64,000 nucleotides of DNA, from the NCBI GenBank assembly GCA_003013855.2, contig ML058477.1, forward strand, positions 2,480,001 through 2,544,000. Direction: 5' to 3'. A model generated the notes under the pieces. That model made no database searches, was not told the origin of the DNA, and worked only from the letters and a program-made list of their open reading frames with translations. The position numbers and the translations under genes are program-made. Position 1 is the stretch's first letter. Every line of letters begins with the position of its first letter. The DNA is from Liriodendron chinense. Lineage: Eukaryota > Streptophyta > Magnoliopsida > Magnoliales > Magnoliaceae. Positions 1-10,150 of this stretch are shown piece by piece.

Positions 1-594
1 GATCCGAGGAATTGGAGTGCGCTCTAGTACCAAGCTCTTCATAAAGGGACTTCATGCCAAAGTTCTAGTTTTGGTTGATTATCTGAAATATGTATGGATT
101 GTGCATATAATTTGAATCCAGTTCAAACCATGATCTAGCCTTGTCTTGTGAGAAGACTTGAGGATGGTTATGATTGGGAATTGGACCTATAGAAAAGGTG
201 AATGACCTATGCAATGAGCATGCTCAGATCAGCCTAGAGTTGAGTGAACTTTATGCACAGAACTTACATGTTACAGACTTCTGGTTTAACAGTGATATCA
301 TCCGACTAGATAGACCTGACTGGTGATTCTAGTTGAGAGAATGGGAAACCACAGCGGATTGAACATCGAGGATTGCTACAAGTGAATCCTCGAACCCCTA
401 GTGCCTTCTTATAATTGTTTACATTCAATTTAGCTTAAACTGTTAATCACACACAGTCTATTCAAACTTTGATTGTTAGCTTCAATAGAAACTTGTGGAT
501 GAGTTTGTGACATCCTACATAAGTCCCTGTGGATCGACCTCGGTATTACCGAGTTTATTACTACATCGCAACCCTACACTTGGGGAAGCGAACA
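1..594 (+). repeat. 5' LTR (3' part only) of an Athila-type gypsy element
   Basis: The 594 bases match 7956-8549 with no difference that I can find by eye, so they are the end of the 5' LTR of the element whose 3' LTR is at 6920-8549. The LTR ends in CA at 594, six bases before the primer site. Its first 1,036 bases lie left of the window. It contains the R/U5 side and no coding sequence. Confidence 0.93.
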
Positions 595-600
595 AGTTTT

Positions 601-618
601 TGGCGCCGTTGCCGGGGA
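601..618 (+). other. Primer binding site complementary to tRNA-Asp
   Basis: TGGCGCCGTTGCCGGGGA is the reverse complement of the 3' end, including CCA, of plant tRNA-Asp(GUC). It lies six bases after the LTR end. A tRNA-Asp primer is typical of Athila-type Ty3/gypsy elements. Bases 619-1165 that follow are an untranslated leader with purine- and T-rich stretches and no supportable gene. Confidence 0.9.
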
Positions 619-1165
619 CCTTGACGGTTTTCACAAATTTCTGAAATTAGTATCTATTTAGGACTCTTTTAGATTATTAGAACTAACTTAGTTTGTTTAT
701 TTGATTTTTTTCAAGGATTTCTAGGAAGCTGGAGAAGATTCAAGGATGTCAAGTGCGAATCAGGTTCTATCCTTCTAAAACCTTACTCTTCTCCTTCTCA
801 TAGTCATTCTTATTTTATTCATCTCTTGTAGAGTGGGTGGAGACTCCTTTTGGATCTCTGAAAGGTCGGCCTTTTTGCCACCTGGATTCCTATTGGTCGG
901 CTCTGCCGTCTTGGATCACCTTGTGCTCAGGGATTTCTTTTCTCATCTCTACTCCTCTTTCTCCTTTTTCTGTGCCTTTTCTCAAAAGATTCAAAGAGTG
1001 GGTGGGGTGTTCTCTGAACCCCTATTGACCAGGAGAAATCGGTCTCTATCTTTGTTTTTGGCCTAGCCATTGCAAGACACCTTGTGCTTCGGTCTTAGAG
1101 AAGAGTAAAGAAAAAGAAGGAAGAATTTTTTTTTCCTTTCTTTTGTTTCTTATTTTTGATTTTGC

Positions 1166-1776
1166 ATGCCACATTGGGCTCGGGATTCCAATAACCGACT
1201 CATAAGTGAAGGGGGGATAGTAGAAGGGATTGATAGAGAGCCACGTGCTAGGAGACATCTAAATTCTCCAATTTTATCTGAAAGTATGGCTACAAATCAA
1301 CCTAACCCGGTTCAAAATCAAACCGAAACAGGGGAGAATGTGGTTGAGAATGTTCCCCGACCTAGGACTTTACGTGATTTCTTGCAACCTGCAAGAACAA
1401 GCACTCCCTCATGCATAGTATTTCCACCAAATGCAGGGAATGTGGATTTGAAACCGGGAGTGATCAATCTTCTCCCTAAATTCCATGGTTTAGACAGTGA
1501 AAGTGCCTATCAACACTTTAGGGAGTTTGATGAGGTAATCACCACCATGCACTTTGCAAATGTGACTGAAGATGTAGTAAGACTTAAATTCTTCCCTTTC
1601 ACTCTTAAGGATAAAGCCAAGGGTTGGCTGTATGCATTAAGGCCAAGATCAATCGGGTCATGGAACGATATGCACAGAGAATTTATAAAAAAATTCTTCC
1701 CTACTCACAAAACGAACATGCTTAAGCGCCTTATCATGAACTTTGCCCAAAAGGAGGATGAAACCTTTTCCCAATG

Positions 1777-1812
<36 letters not shown>

Positions 1813-3358
1813 ACATCATGGCTATGAAAATTGGCGGATTATAAGTTTTTTCTATGAAGGACTGATTCCATCCATGCGCCAATTTATAGAGATGATGTGT
1901 AATGGGGAGTTCATGAATAAGGAAGCTGATGAAGCATGGGATTATCTGGAAGAATTGGCTGAAAGTGCACAATCTTGGGACACACCTAAACCAACAAATT
2001 CCAAGATTGGCCAACAAAAGGAAAAGGGAGGAATGTATGTCCTATCAGAAGAAGATAGCATAAGTGCACGGTTGGCTAGCCTTACAAGAAAGGTCGAAGC
2101 CATGGAATTAAGGAAAGGAGAAACAATCAACTCCACTGAGGTTGAAACTGTTTGTGGAATTTGTGCTGGAAATCAACATGCTACACCAGATTGTCCCACA
2201 ATTTCAGCAGTCCAAGGCATCTTACAAGAACAAACAAATGCCATAAACAGTTATCAGCAGCAATATGGTGCTCCAAACTCAAACACGTATAATCCTAATT
2301 GGAAGAACCATCCCAACTTCAGTTGGAAGAATGGGCCCAATGCAAATGCAAACAACACTCCAAAAGTATCACTAGAAGAGATGTTGGGTGCATTTGTATC
2401 AGTCCAGAATGAGCAAAACAAGACAAACTCTCTAAAAATAGATGGGTTCATGCAAGAGCAATTGAAATTCAATCAAAACTCAAACCAAGCCATCAATGAA
2501 TTGAAAACATCTTTGGCTAGAGTTGAAGCTCACCTTAGTGTTAGAGAGAAGGGCACACTCCCTGCCCAACCTCTTCCTAATCCAAGGACCCAATATGAGA
2601 TACAAGATGCAAGCTCATCCTCCCACCATACGGAACATGTCCAAGCTATCACCACTTTGAGAAGTGGGAAAGAAATTGATAAATCCAATCCGGTGAAGGC
2701 CCCCAAGCCTAAGGATCCGGAAATTCCCAAAGAGGATGATAGCCCAAACAATATTCCACAAGAGAAAGAACCGGAAAGACAATACAAGCCGGTTGCCCCA
2801 TTTCCACAAAGGTTGATTTCACCTAAACCTTTAGATAAAAATCTGGAGATTCTGGAAGTTTTCAAGCAGGTGAAGATCAACATTCCGCTGTTGGATGCAA
2901 TAAAACAAATACCATCTTATGCCAAATTTTTAAAGGAATTGTGTACAATCAAAAGGAAACATAATGTTCACAACAAAGTGCTTTTGGCTGAGAATTTGAG
3001 TGCCATCATCAAACAAGAGGTGCCCCAAAAATACAAAGATCCGGGTAGTCCAACCATATCATGCATCATAGGAGACTACCAGATTAAACAAGCCCTACTC
3101 GACTTGGGGGCAAGTGTGAATCTCATTCCATACTCGGTCTACGAACAACTTGGGTTAGGTGAATTGAAACCCACCAAAACCACACTCCAACTTGCCGATA
3201 GATCCATCCGGATACCGAGAGGAATGGTAGAGGATGTTCTAGTTCAAGTTGATAAATTCTACTATCCAGTAGATTTTATTGTCTTGGACACACATCCCGT
3301 GATAGGCACCGGTACTCAAATTCCTGTCATACTTGGAAGGCCGTTTCTAGCTACCTGA
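1166..3358 (+). CDS. gag: Athila-type gag plus aspartic protease
   Basis: This 730-codon frame encodes the particle protein and protease of the element. A gag core with FPFTLKDKAKGWLYAL lies at about residues 150-165, followed by a CCHC zinc knuckle of spacing C-x2-C-x4-H-x4-C beginning at C330. The protease motif DLGAS is at residues 646-650 and ILGRPF lies near the end. The first ATG (1166) is used here, but ATG 1286 (residue 41) is an equally plausible start. The frame ends at TGA 3356-3358, immediately after the protease, and the next codons continue the same frame into reverse transcriptase. Gag, protease and pol were therefore once one polyprotein, and the TGA is a break or a leaky stop. 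A regulatory readthrough cannot be excluded. Confidence 0.88.
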
Positions 3359-5596
3359 AACGCCATTATCAATTGTAGAAACGGACTGGTACAAATGTCC
3401 TTTGGAAATATGACTCTTGAGCTTAATATATTTGAGTTATGCAAACAACCGCGGGAAGTTGATGATGATATCCACGAACTAAACATGATCGAATCATTCG
3501 TGGAAGATACAATCCCCTTGTCACTATTTTCCGACCCCTTAGAGGCATGTGTGGCCCATCTCCATGATATGAATGATAATACAACACAAGAGATGGATGC
3601 CATTCTAGATGTGATGCTGGTGCGTGAAAATAAAAGATGGAGGGCCCCAATTGAACCTTTGCCTATAAATGAGAACAAGGCCCTCCCATCCAACATTAAG
3701 GCACCAAAACTCGACCTAAAACCATTGCCAAGTGAGCTAAAATATGTCTATTTAGGTCGAGATGAGACATATCCAGTGGTGATTTCTTCCCACTTGGATG
3801 AGGAACAAGAGAGTAGGCTAATAGCCACTCTATTAGAGCACAAGAGTGCCATCGGATGGACAATTGCGGATCTCAAAGGCATAGACCCACTGATTTGCAC
3901 TCACCGCATACATCTTGAGGAAAATGCAAAGACATCCCGGCAACCACAAAGACGACTAAATCCAAATATGAAGGATGTGGTTAAGGCCGAAGTGGTGAAA
4001 CTATTGGATGTAGGTATCATTTACCCAATATCTGATAGCCAATGGGTGAGCCCAACTCAAGTGGTGCCAAAGAAATCCGGAATAACCATCATAGCCAATG
4101 CCAATAATGAACTCGTACCAACTAGAGTCACTACCGGTTGGAGAATGTGCATTGACTACAGGAAGCTAAACACTGTCACGAGGAAAGACCACTTCCCCCT
4201 ACCGTTTGTTGATCAAATTTTAGAACGGTTGGCGGGTCATTCCCACTTTTGCTTCCTTGATGGCTATTCAGGGTACAACCAAATAGAAATTTCCCGTGAA
4301 GATCAAGAAAAGACTACATTCACATGTCCATTCGGTACTTTCGCCTATCGACGAATGCCGTTTGGACTATGTAATGCCCCTGCCACCTTTCAGCGTTGCA
4401 TGATGAGCATCTTTTCTGACATGGTGGGGACCATTCTTGAAGTCTTCATGGATGATTTTTCTGTATTTGGTTGTAACTTTGATGAGTGCCTCAAACACTT
4501 GAAATCTGTGCTAAAAAGATGTGAAGAAAAGAACCTTGTACTCAATTGGGAAAAGTGTCACTTCATGGTTCAAAAGGGAATTGTACTTGGTCACATCGTT
4601 TCACAAAATGGAATTGAGGTGGACAAGGCGAAAATTGACCTTATCTCTGACCTTCCACCACCCAAAAGCATACGAGATATACGGTCCTTTTTAGGACACG
4701 CAGGATTTTATAGACGGTTCATAAAGGATTTCAGTTCACTTTCTCGTCCTTTATGTAACCTACTTCAAAAGGAAAATTCATTTGAGTGGAGTGAAGAATG
4801 TCAAAAGGCCTTTACCACCCTTAAAGGCATGTTGACATGCGCCCCAATAATGCAACCACCTGATTGGAGCCTTCCTTTTGAGATTATGTGCGATGCTAGC
4901 GACTATGCTATTGGGGCCGTGTTAGGCCAAAGAAAAGATAAAAAGCCATGTGTTATCTACTATGCAAGTAGAACCCTAAACCCAGCCCAGGCAAACTACA
5001 CTACTACTGAAAAGGAACTTTTAGCAGTAGTTTTTGCCTTGGAAAAGTTTAGATCCTACTTGATTGGATCCAAGATCATTGTATTCACTGACCATGCCGC
5101 GCTTAAGTATCTTCTCTCTAAGAAGGATGCTAAACCACGGTTATTAAGATGGATCCTCCTACTCCAAGAATTCGACTTAGAAATACGTGATAAGAAAGGA
5201 GTAGAGAATGTAGTAGCTGACCACCTCTCTCGACTTGTCCTCACTGATTCCCCTGAAACGACTGCAATCAATGACATGTTCCCTGATGAACAACTTTTTG
5301 CTGTTTCCCAATTGCCATGGTATGCGGACATTGCTAATTATCTTGCTACAGGTACAATTCCTACATATTGGAAAAAGCAAGATAAGGATAGATTCTTCTC
5401 AGAGGTACGGAAATTTCTATGGGACGACCCATACTTGTTCAAGTATTGTCCCGACCAAATCATAAGGAGATGTGTCCCAGATAATGAGCAACAAAGTATC
5501 ATCTCCTTCTGTCATTCTCAAGCATGTGGTGGCCATTTTTCAGCCAAAAAGACCACAGCGAAAATTCTCGCTTACATCTATTTCCGGGAAAACTAA
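3359..5596 (+). pseudogene. pol: Athila-type pol: reverse transcriptase, RNase H, integrase N-terminus (truncated)
   Basis: This is in frame with gag-protease across TGA 3356; the first ATG after it is 3395. Reverse transcriptase copies the element RNA and carries the catalytic FMDDF at 4445-4459, a form characteristic of Athila. RNase H follows, with MCDASDYAIGAVLGQ near 4890, and then the linker. The integrase zinc-binding region begins (HSQACGGHFSAKK near 5515-5550) and stops abruptly at about 5575, where sequence from the far end of integrase is joined in another frame, producing the stop near 5596. The integrase catalytic core (D, D, E residues) is absent, probably about 1 kb lost. The product could not integrate DNA unaided. 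Confidence 0.88.
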
Positions 5597-5781
5597 AATC
5601 TCGATGGACCGGTCCCTACATTGTGCAAACTGTCTATCCGTATGGGACTGTCGAGCTGTTGAATCCGAGGAACGGCAACATTTTCAAAGCAAATGGGCAG
5701 CGATTAAAGCCGTTCTTTGAGAATTTTCCTTCAGAAGGTATGTCCTTACCCCTGAATGATCCTGTGTATCAGGATGATTGA
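5573..5781 (+). pseudogene. Integrase C-terminal fragment after an internal deletion
   Basis: In the frame shifted by one relative to the upstream pol, this stretch reads LHLFPGKLKSRWTGPYIV and then a conserved tail ending in a stop at 5779-5781. That is the C-terminal part of plant gypsy integrase. It abuts the integrase zinc-binding part directly, so the catalytic core and several hundred codons are missing. The junction lies within about 5570-5585. Confidence 0.85.
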
Positions 5782-6919
5782 TCTCCTAGTCTGATGGAGG
5801 TATAAAGTAGTTAGGATTAGGACTTTGCTGCTTTTGTTTTCGTTTTCATAGGTTTGTTAGAAGGAGGAAGATTTCCAATGTTCACTCTCTCAGGTAATAT
5901 CATTCCTCACTCCCTTTTATTTTCAAATTGCTCTCATGTTTTGCTCATTGCGCATCTTTTACATTGAGGACAATGCACGATTTGGTTGGGGGGTGTAGGA
6001 CCGCTTGGATGAATCCAGCATTTTCCAACATCTCAAGCAATTATGTGGAAATTTTTCGATTTTTTTTCAAAAATTCGAAACTCTTTTGGAAAACATTGGT
6101 TCTATGCATTCGAGTTGATATGAGCATAAGAGGAGGAGATATGAAGTGTATAAGGCTGGATGTCTGGAATCTCTCATTGCATAATGGTTTTATATGAGAA
6201 CTCCCCTATTTTTGTGATTGATAGAAAATCTGAACACTTTTACACCTAGTTCACATTACACGATTTTCATGAGTTGAAGGGATTATGTGATTTAGGGATG
6301 AGTTAGACTTTGAATTAAGGTATTGAGAAATCAGGCCGGGGTACTTTGTCCATCCTTGTCCATGGGAAAATAACGAAAGATATGGATTTCTAAAAATCCT
6401 ATCTAATTTAAAAAGAAAAAGGAAAAGGAAGGATGAAATTGGGAATGTGGAAAAACGGTGGAAAATTCCGATTAGGGCTACCTACTACCAGCCGGGGGAT
6501 GGTCTACCCATAACCAAAGCCGGAAATGGGACGTAGTGTGAAAGTCGTCGGAAGGACGGTAAGGCAATTTCCTGTCATTGGCTTGATGTGGCTTTATGTA
6601 CCTTGAGTTCTATAGTCTAGTTAATCTATGAAGAAGATAATCCTAGAAACTCGTGGAATGAATTTTCACTACCCACACTAGGATGAATTTGTTCAATTTC
6701 CTCTATTTATCGACCAATTAGTGGGAATCTCATATGAATGCCTATCATGTCTTGAGGATTTATGGTGCCAACCTTTGACGCCTAATTTCTCTGAATCTTA
6801 CACTTATGAACCCTGGAATGTATAGAAGGATGGTTTCTGAAAGAGAGTTGAGTTTAGAAGAATGAGATTAGCTTCACGCATGTTTTGCTCGGGACTAGCA
6901 AAATGCTGGTTGGGGGGTG
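5782..6919 (+). other. Athila 3' untranslated region with two polypurine-like tracts
   Basis: No gene is supported here. GGTTGGGGGGTGT occurs twice: at about 5984-5996, preceded by ACATTGAGGACAATGCACG, and at 6908-6920, immediately before the 3' LTR. The second is the functional polypurine tract by position. The first is an internal duplicate, of a type that recurs after pol in plant Athila and Tat elements. Confidence 0.75.
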
Positions 6920-7157
6920 TGTTGAGCTCTTAATTATGCATATTCTAACCCCAATTCATCACTCATTGTGCAAGGTTTGTATGGTTTGGAAGCTAATTCA
7001 ATGCATGTTGTGTGACTACAGGATTGAGGATGGACTCTACTCAATTGAAGATATAATGAGCTCATTTGGAACAATTCTAATAAAGAAAGAAAGAACTAAA
7101 GAAGAAAAGGAAGCAGAAGGAAGAAAGAAAGAAAAAATGCAAGAAGAAAAGAGGGCT

Positions 7158-7467
7158 GACCGGTCGTGACCGGTCGGCCAAGGAAACTAGACCGGTCAGT
7201 GACCGGTCAGCCATGCAGATTTGGCCCCTACTGAAGACGTCCGACCGGTCTTGACCGGTCGGACATGTGCTGGAACTTCATGAAAAAGGACCGACCGGTC
7301 AAGACCGGTCGGTCATTGCTGCTGTAAGGAGGATGAAAACATCCGACCGGTCTTGACCGGTCGGATAGGCTTGCTGGACTGATGTTCTACTAGGCCCGAC
7401 CGGTCTTGACCGGTCGGGCATACCTGCTGGAGTATTTTCACTTGAGGCCGACCGGTCATGACCGGTC
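7158..7467. repeat. Array of seven GACCGGTC-NN-GACCGGTC palindromic units in U3
   Basis: Units start at 7158, 7190, 7243, 7293, 7345, 7398 and 7450, with spacing of 32, 53, 50, 52, 53 and 52 bases. Each unit is two copies of the self-complementary octamer GACCGGTC 10-11 bases apart, roughly one helical turn. The flanks (CCG/CGG) extend the symmetry. Sequences between units differ. The array ends about 108 bases before the TATA box. It could be a protein-binding array or a set of RNA hairpins; function unknown. Confidence 0.9.
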
Positions 7468-7574
7468 GGCCATGCGTACTGAGTTAGAAATTTCTAATTT
7501 CATCCCGATTTTCTCTGCGCTGCGTAAGTGTTACGCAAGTTCTCGATTCTTCCGAAGTTGTGGAGCTTCCAGAC

Positions 7575-7581
7575 TATAAAA
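7575..7581 (+). promoter_or_regulatory. TATA box of the Athila 3' LTR
   Basis: TATAAAA in an otherwise GC-richer stretch, downstream of the palindrome array. The same context (CTATAAAAGGACACCTAG) is found reversed in the solo LTR at 14581-14600, supporting it as the conserved core promoter that marks the U3/R region. Confidence 0.7.
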
Positions 7582-8555
7582 GGACACCTAGGGATCGTTC
7601 CTAGGGCAGCCGGGAAGGGTTCAAGCGAGGTTGGAGGCTGTGGAAGTGAAGATTGGAGTTTCACAACTCCTTTTGGTTTGCTTTGCTGTTTTTATGCTTT
7701 TTGTAGTTGTTTCATGTTTCCTTGGATCATGAGCAGCTAAACCTCTTAGCTAGGGCTAAGAGGTGAAGCTTGTAGTGTATCCAAGATGTTTTAATTCGTA
7801 GTTAAGTGGTTTTCAGTTTGGAATTTATGATTATGAACTAAGGTTTGAAGTTTATGCAAGTTTTTAAGTAATTTCTCTTAGTCTTGTGATGACTCATGGA
7901 TGTTTGGATGAATTACTTATCTTCTTAATTTGTTTGCAACGGTCTAGACCTGTATGATCCGAGGAATTGGAGTGCGCTCTAGTACCAAGCTCTTCATAAA
8001 GGGACTTCATGCCAAAGTTCTAGTTTTGGTTGATTATCTGAAATATGTATGGATTGTGCATATAATTTGAATCCAGTTCAAACCATGATCTAGCCTTGTC
8101 TTGTGAGAAGACTTGAGGATGGTTATGATTGGGAATTGGACCTATAGAAAAGGTGAATGACCTATGCAATGAGCATGCTCAGATCAGCCTAGAGTTGAGT
8201 GAACTTTATGCACAGAACTTACATGTTACAGACTTCTGGTTTAACAGTGATATCATCCGACTAGATAGACCTGACTGGTGATTCTAGTTGAGAGAATGGG
8301 AAACCACAGCGGATTGAACATCGAGGATTGCTACAAGTGAATCCTCGAACCCCTAGTGCCTTCTTATAATTGTTTACATTCAATTTAGCTTAAACTGTTA
8401 ATCACACACAGTCTATTCAAACTTTGATTGTTAGCTTCAATAGAAACTTGTGGATGAGTTTGTGACATCCTACATAAGTCCCTGTGGATCGACCTCGGTA
8501 TTACCGAGTTTATTACTACATCGCAACCCTACACTTGGGGAAGCGAACAGGATCC

Positions 8556-9965
8556 TGTTACAGAATCTGACATTAACAGTGACTTTGCCCCATTTGTATG
8601 AAAGGAGAGAGAGAGGTGGATGATTTCCCAAGCGCATGTGGTTATGGGACTTAGAAAAATTTTGGGTTTTCTCCACATAAGGGAGTAGGCACATGTTAGA
8701 AGAAAAGAGGAGGGGAAAAGGGAGAGAGAGAGAGAGAGAGAGGTGGGCGCATGTGTTGGGGCACATGCGCTTGCCCTTCCTCCATGGGCGTATGTCCTAT
8801 AAGGACTTAGAGAATTTGAAATTTTCCTCTCCCCTTGCATTTTGCTCCGATGGGAGAAATTCCTTTTCGGCAAAGGCGTCTGATTAGGAAAAACCTTTCT
8901 GACGAGGGATTCCAGCGTGGATTTTACCTCTTGTAAAGTGCTCTGGTAGTGATGATGCAGTCCTTGTCTCAGCAAATGGAGGGGTATTTATAGCAGGGTT
9001 TATCGGATATCTAACCGGGTCTGCATGTGGTAGCAAGAGGGGAGCCATGTGCATGTTGTATGGGTGGTAGGCGCATCTGCCCACCAGGCGCATGTGCTCT
9101 GGTGTGGGCGCATGTCCCACTGTGGTGGGCACATGTGCCCCCTGGTATGGGTGCATGTGGCAACACTTAGCATATATTTTATGATTTTGATATTTTTGTA
9201 TTTTTTTAACAGCTTAAAAATGGGAAAAAGGGTTCACATGCGCATGTGGTGGAGACATGGTCGCATGTCTCTTCATGGCATCCGCATGTGGAGAGAGAGT
9301 GGTGTATGCATATTCTAACACTTAGAAATTTCTCAAGCTTAGGCTTCGACTGGTGACCTCCAGAGGACAACTACTCTTTCAGGGATCGAAGTCACTGACG
9401 CCAAGCCACTTTTAAACCCTGATCGACCTCCTGAATGAACGAGGTGGGGTGCCAATGGTCATCTGTTGTGAATTTTGGCAGTTCCTCACCAATTTGGAGC
9501 TTCCGGGTCGGCTCTTTGCATAAGAATAATGCTCTAGGAAGCGTGCACTTGGAAATGCGCACTGCAAGTACTCCAAACTTGCTAGTTAAGGTGTTTCGGG
9601 CATTTTGGATCATTTGGCGGTATTATGGATGTCCAATTCTGCTAAAAATGGTACCTGTAGGCTTTCTGGCCCTTTCGGTCAGCTTCGGACAAGGGTAGAA
9701 CGCGTTTCGGTGCGCGCAGGTAAGGATATGCATTGCTCGACTTTGAAACTTGCAAGTTAAGGGTTATAGGGCATTCCGAATCATTTGGCGGCCATCCTCA
9801 TGTCCGATTACGCTCCAAAATAACATTCATGGGTTTTGGTCACGATCGCACATGTTAGCTTGCACTGACATTTTTCAGGTATTTCAGATCTCGAAATTGG
9901 TTTGAATCATTGTAGATGGACCGCTGAATACTATTTTATAATGGGTACGAATTTGAGCCCCAACA
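8556..9965 (-). repeat. Probable LTR of an unassigned element, minus strand
   Basis: Read on the minus strand it begins TGTTGGGGCTC at 9965 after a purine-rich TTTATTTTGGAGGG, and ends in TGTAACA at 8556, with a TATA-like TATAAATA at 8985-8993. A cluster of GCGCATGTG palindromic motifs occupies about 8740-9300. The first 24-30 bases on the left also resemble the end of a Tat LTR (compare 63372-63401), so the left boundary could belong to a Tat LTR into which the Athila element inserted. Two degenerate direct repeats (about 9580-9670 and 9750-9835) share CATTTTGGATCATTTGGCGG-like text. No gene is seen. Confidence 0.4.
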
Positions 9966-9982
9966 CCCTCCAAAATAAATTT

Positions 9983-10150
9983 TTTGTTTTGTGTTTCAGG
10001 GATTGACAAGTTATGGGGGAGCAATTAAGAGGAGCTTGCTTAGTTACATGTCTTAGTATTTCGAGTTGTAAAATTTATTTGAATTTTGACATGTAATATA
10101 TTCTGTTTTAGTAAGATAGGTTTTTGTAAGTAATTGACAAAGGGAGAGAT
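9983..10150 (+). other. 3' internal end and polypurine tract of a family B copia element
   Basis: The stretch from TTCAGGGATTGACAAG to AAAGGGAGAGAT matches the same interval before the LTRs at 41405 and 49691. AAAGGGAGAGAT (10139-10150) is the polypurine tract. Everything 5' of this is missing, so the element is truncated. Confidence 0.85.

Larger units (their letters stand above)
6920..8549 (+). repeat. 3' LTR of the Athila-type element
   Basis: A 1,630-bp LTR from TGTTGAGCTC to GCGAACA. Its last 594 bases equal 1-594. U3 holds seven palindromic units (7158-7467) upstream of a TATA box (7575-7581). Reverse-oriented relatives occur at 13768-15037, 36278-37773, 45368-51781 (interrupted), 60773-61403 and 61404-62368. 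The short ORF at 7528-7740 inside it has no recognisable family. Confidence 0.93.

Noticed and set aside
833..1258. Small ORFs upstream of Athila gag
   Set aside because: Low-complexity Phe/Ser-rich translations of a pyrimidine-rich leader on both strands, with no similarity to known gag leaders.
3356..3358. Claim that the TGA is a sequencing error
   Set aside because: Nothing in the sequence distinguishes an error from a real stop; left as an open observation.
7158..7467. Regularly spaced repeats with unique spacers that look like a CRISPR array
   Set aside because: It lies in the U3 of a plant LTR, units are palindromic octamer pairs, spacers are conserved with the LTR, and no cas gene can exist here. 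It is an LTR feature.
8529..9318. Overlapping ORFs rich in His, Met and Ala
   Set aside because: They translate the GCGCATG motif cluster of an LTR-like region on both strands and have no recognisable domain.
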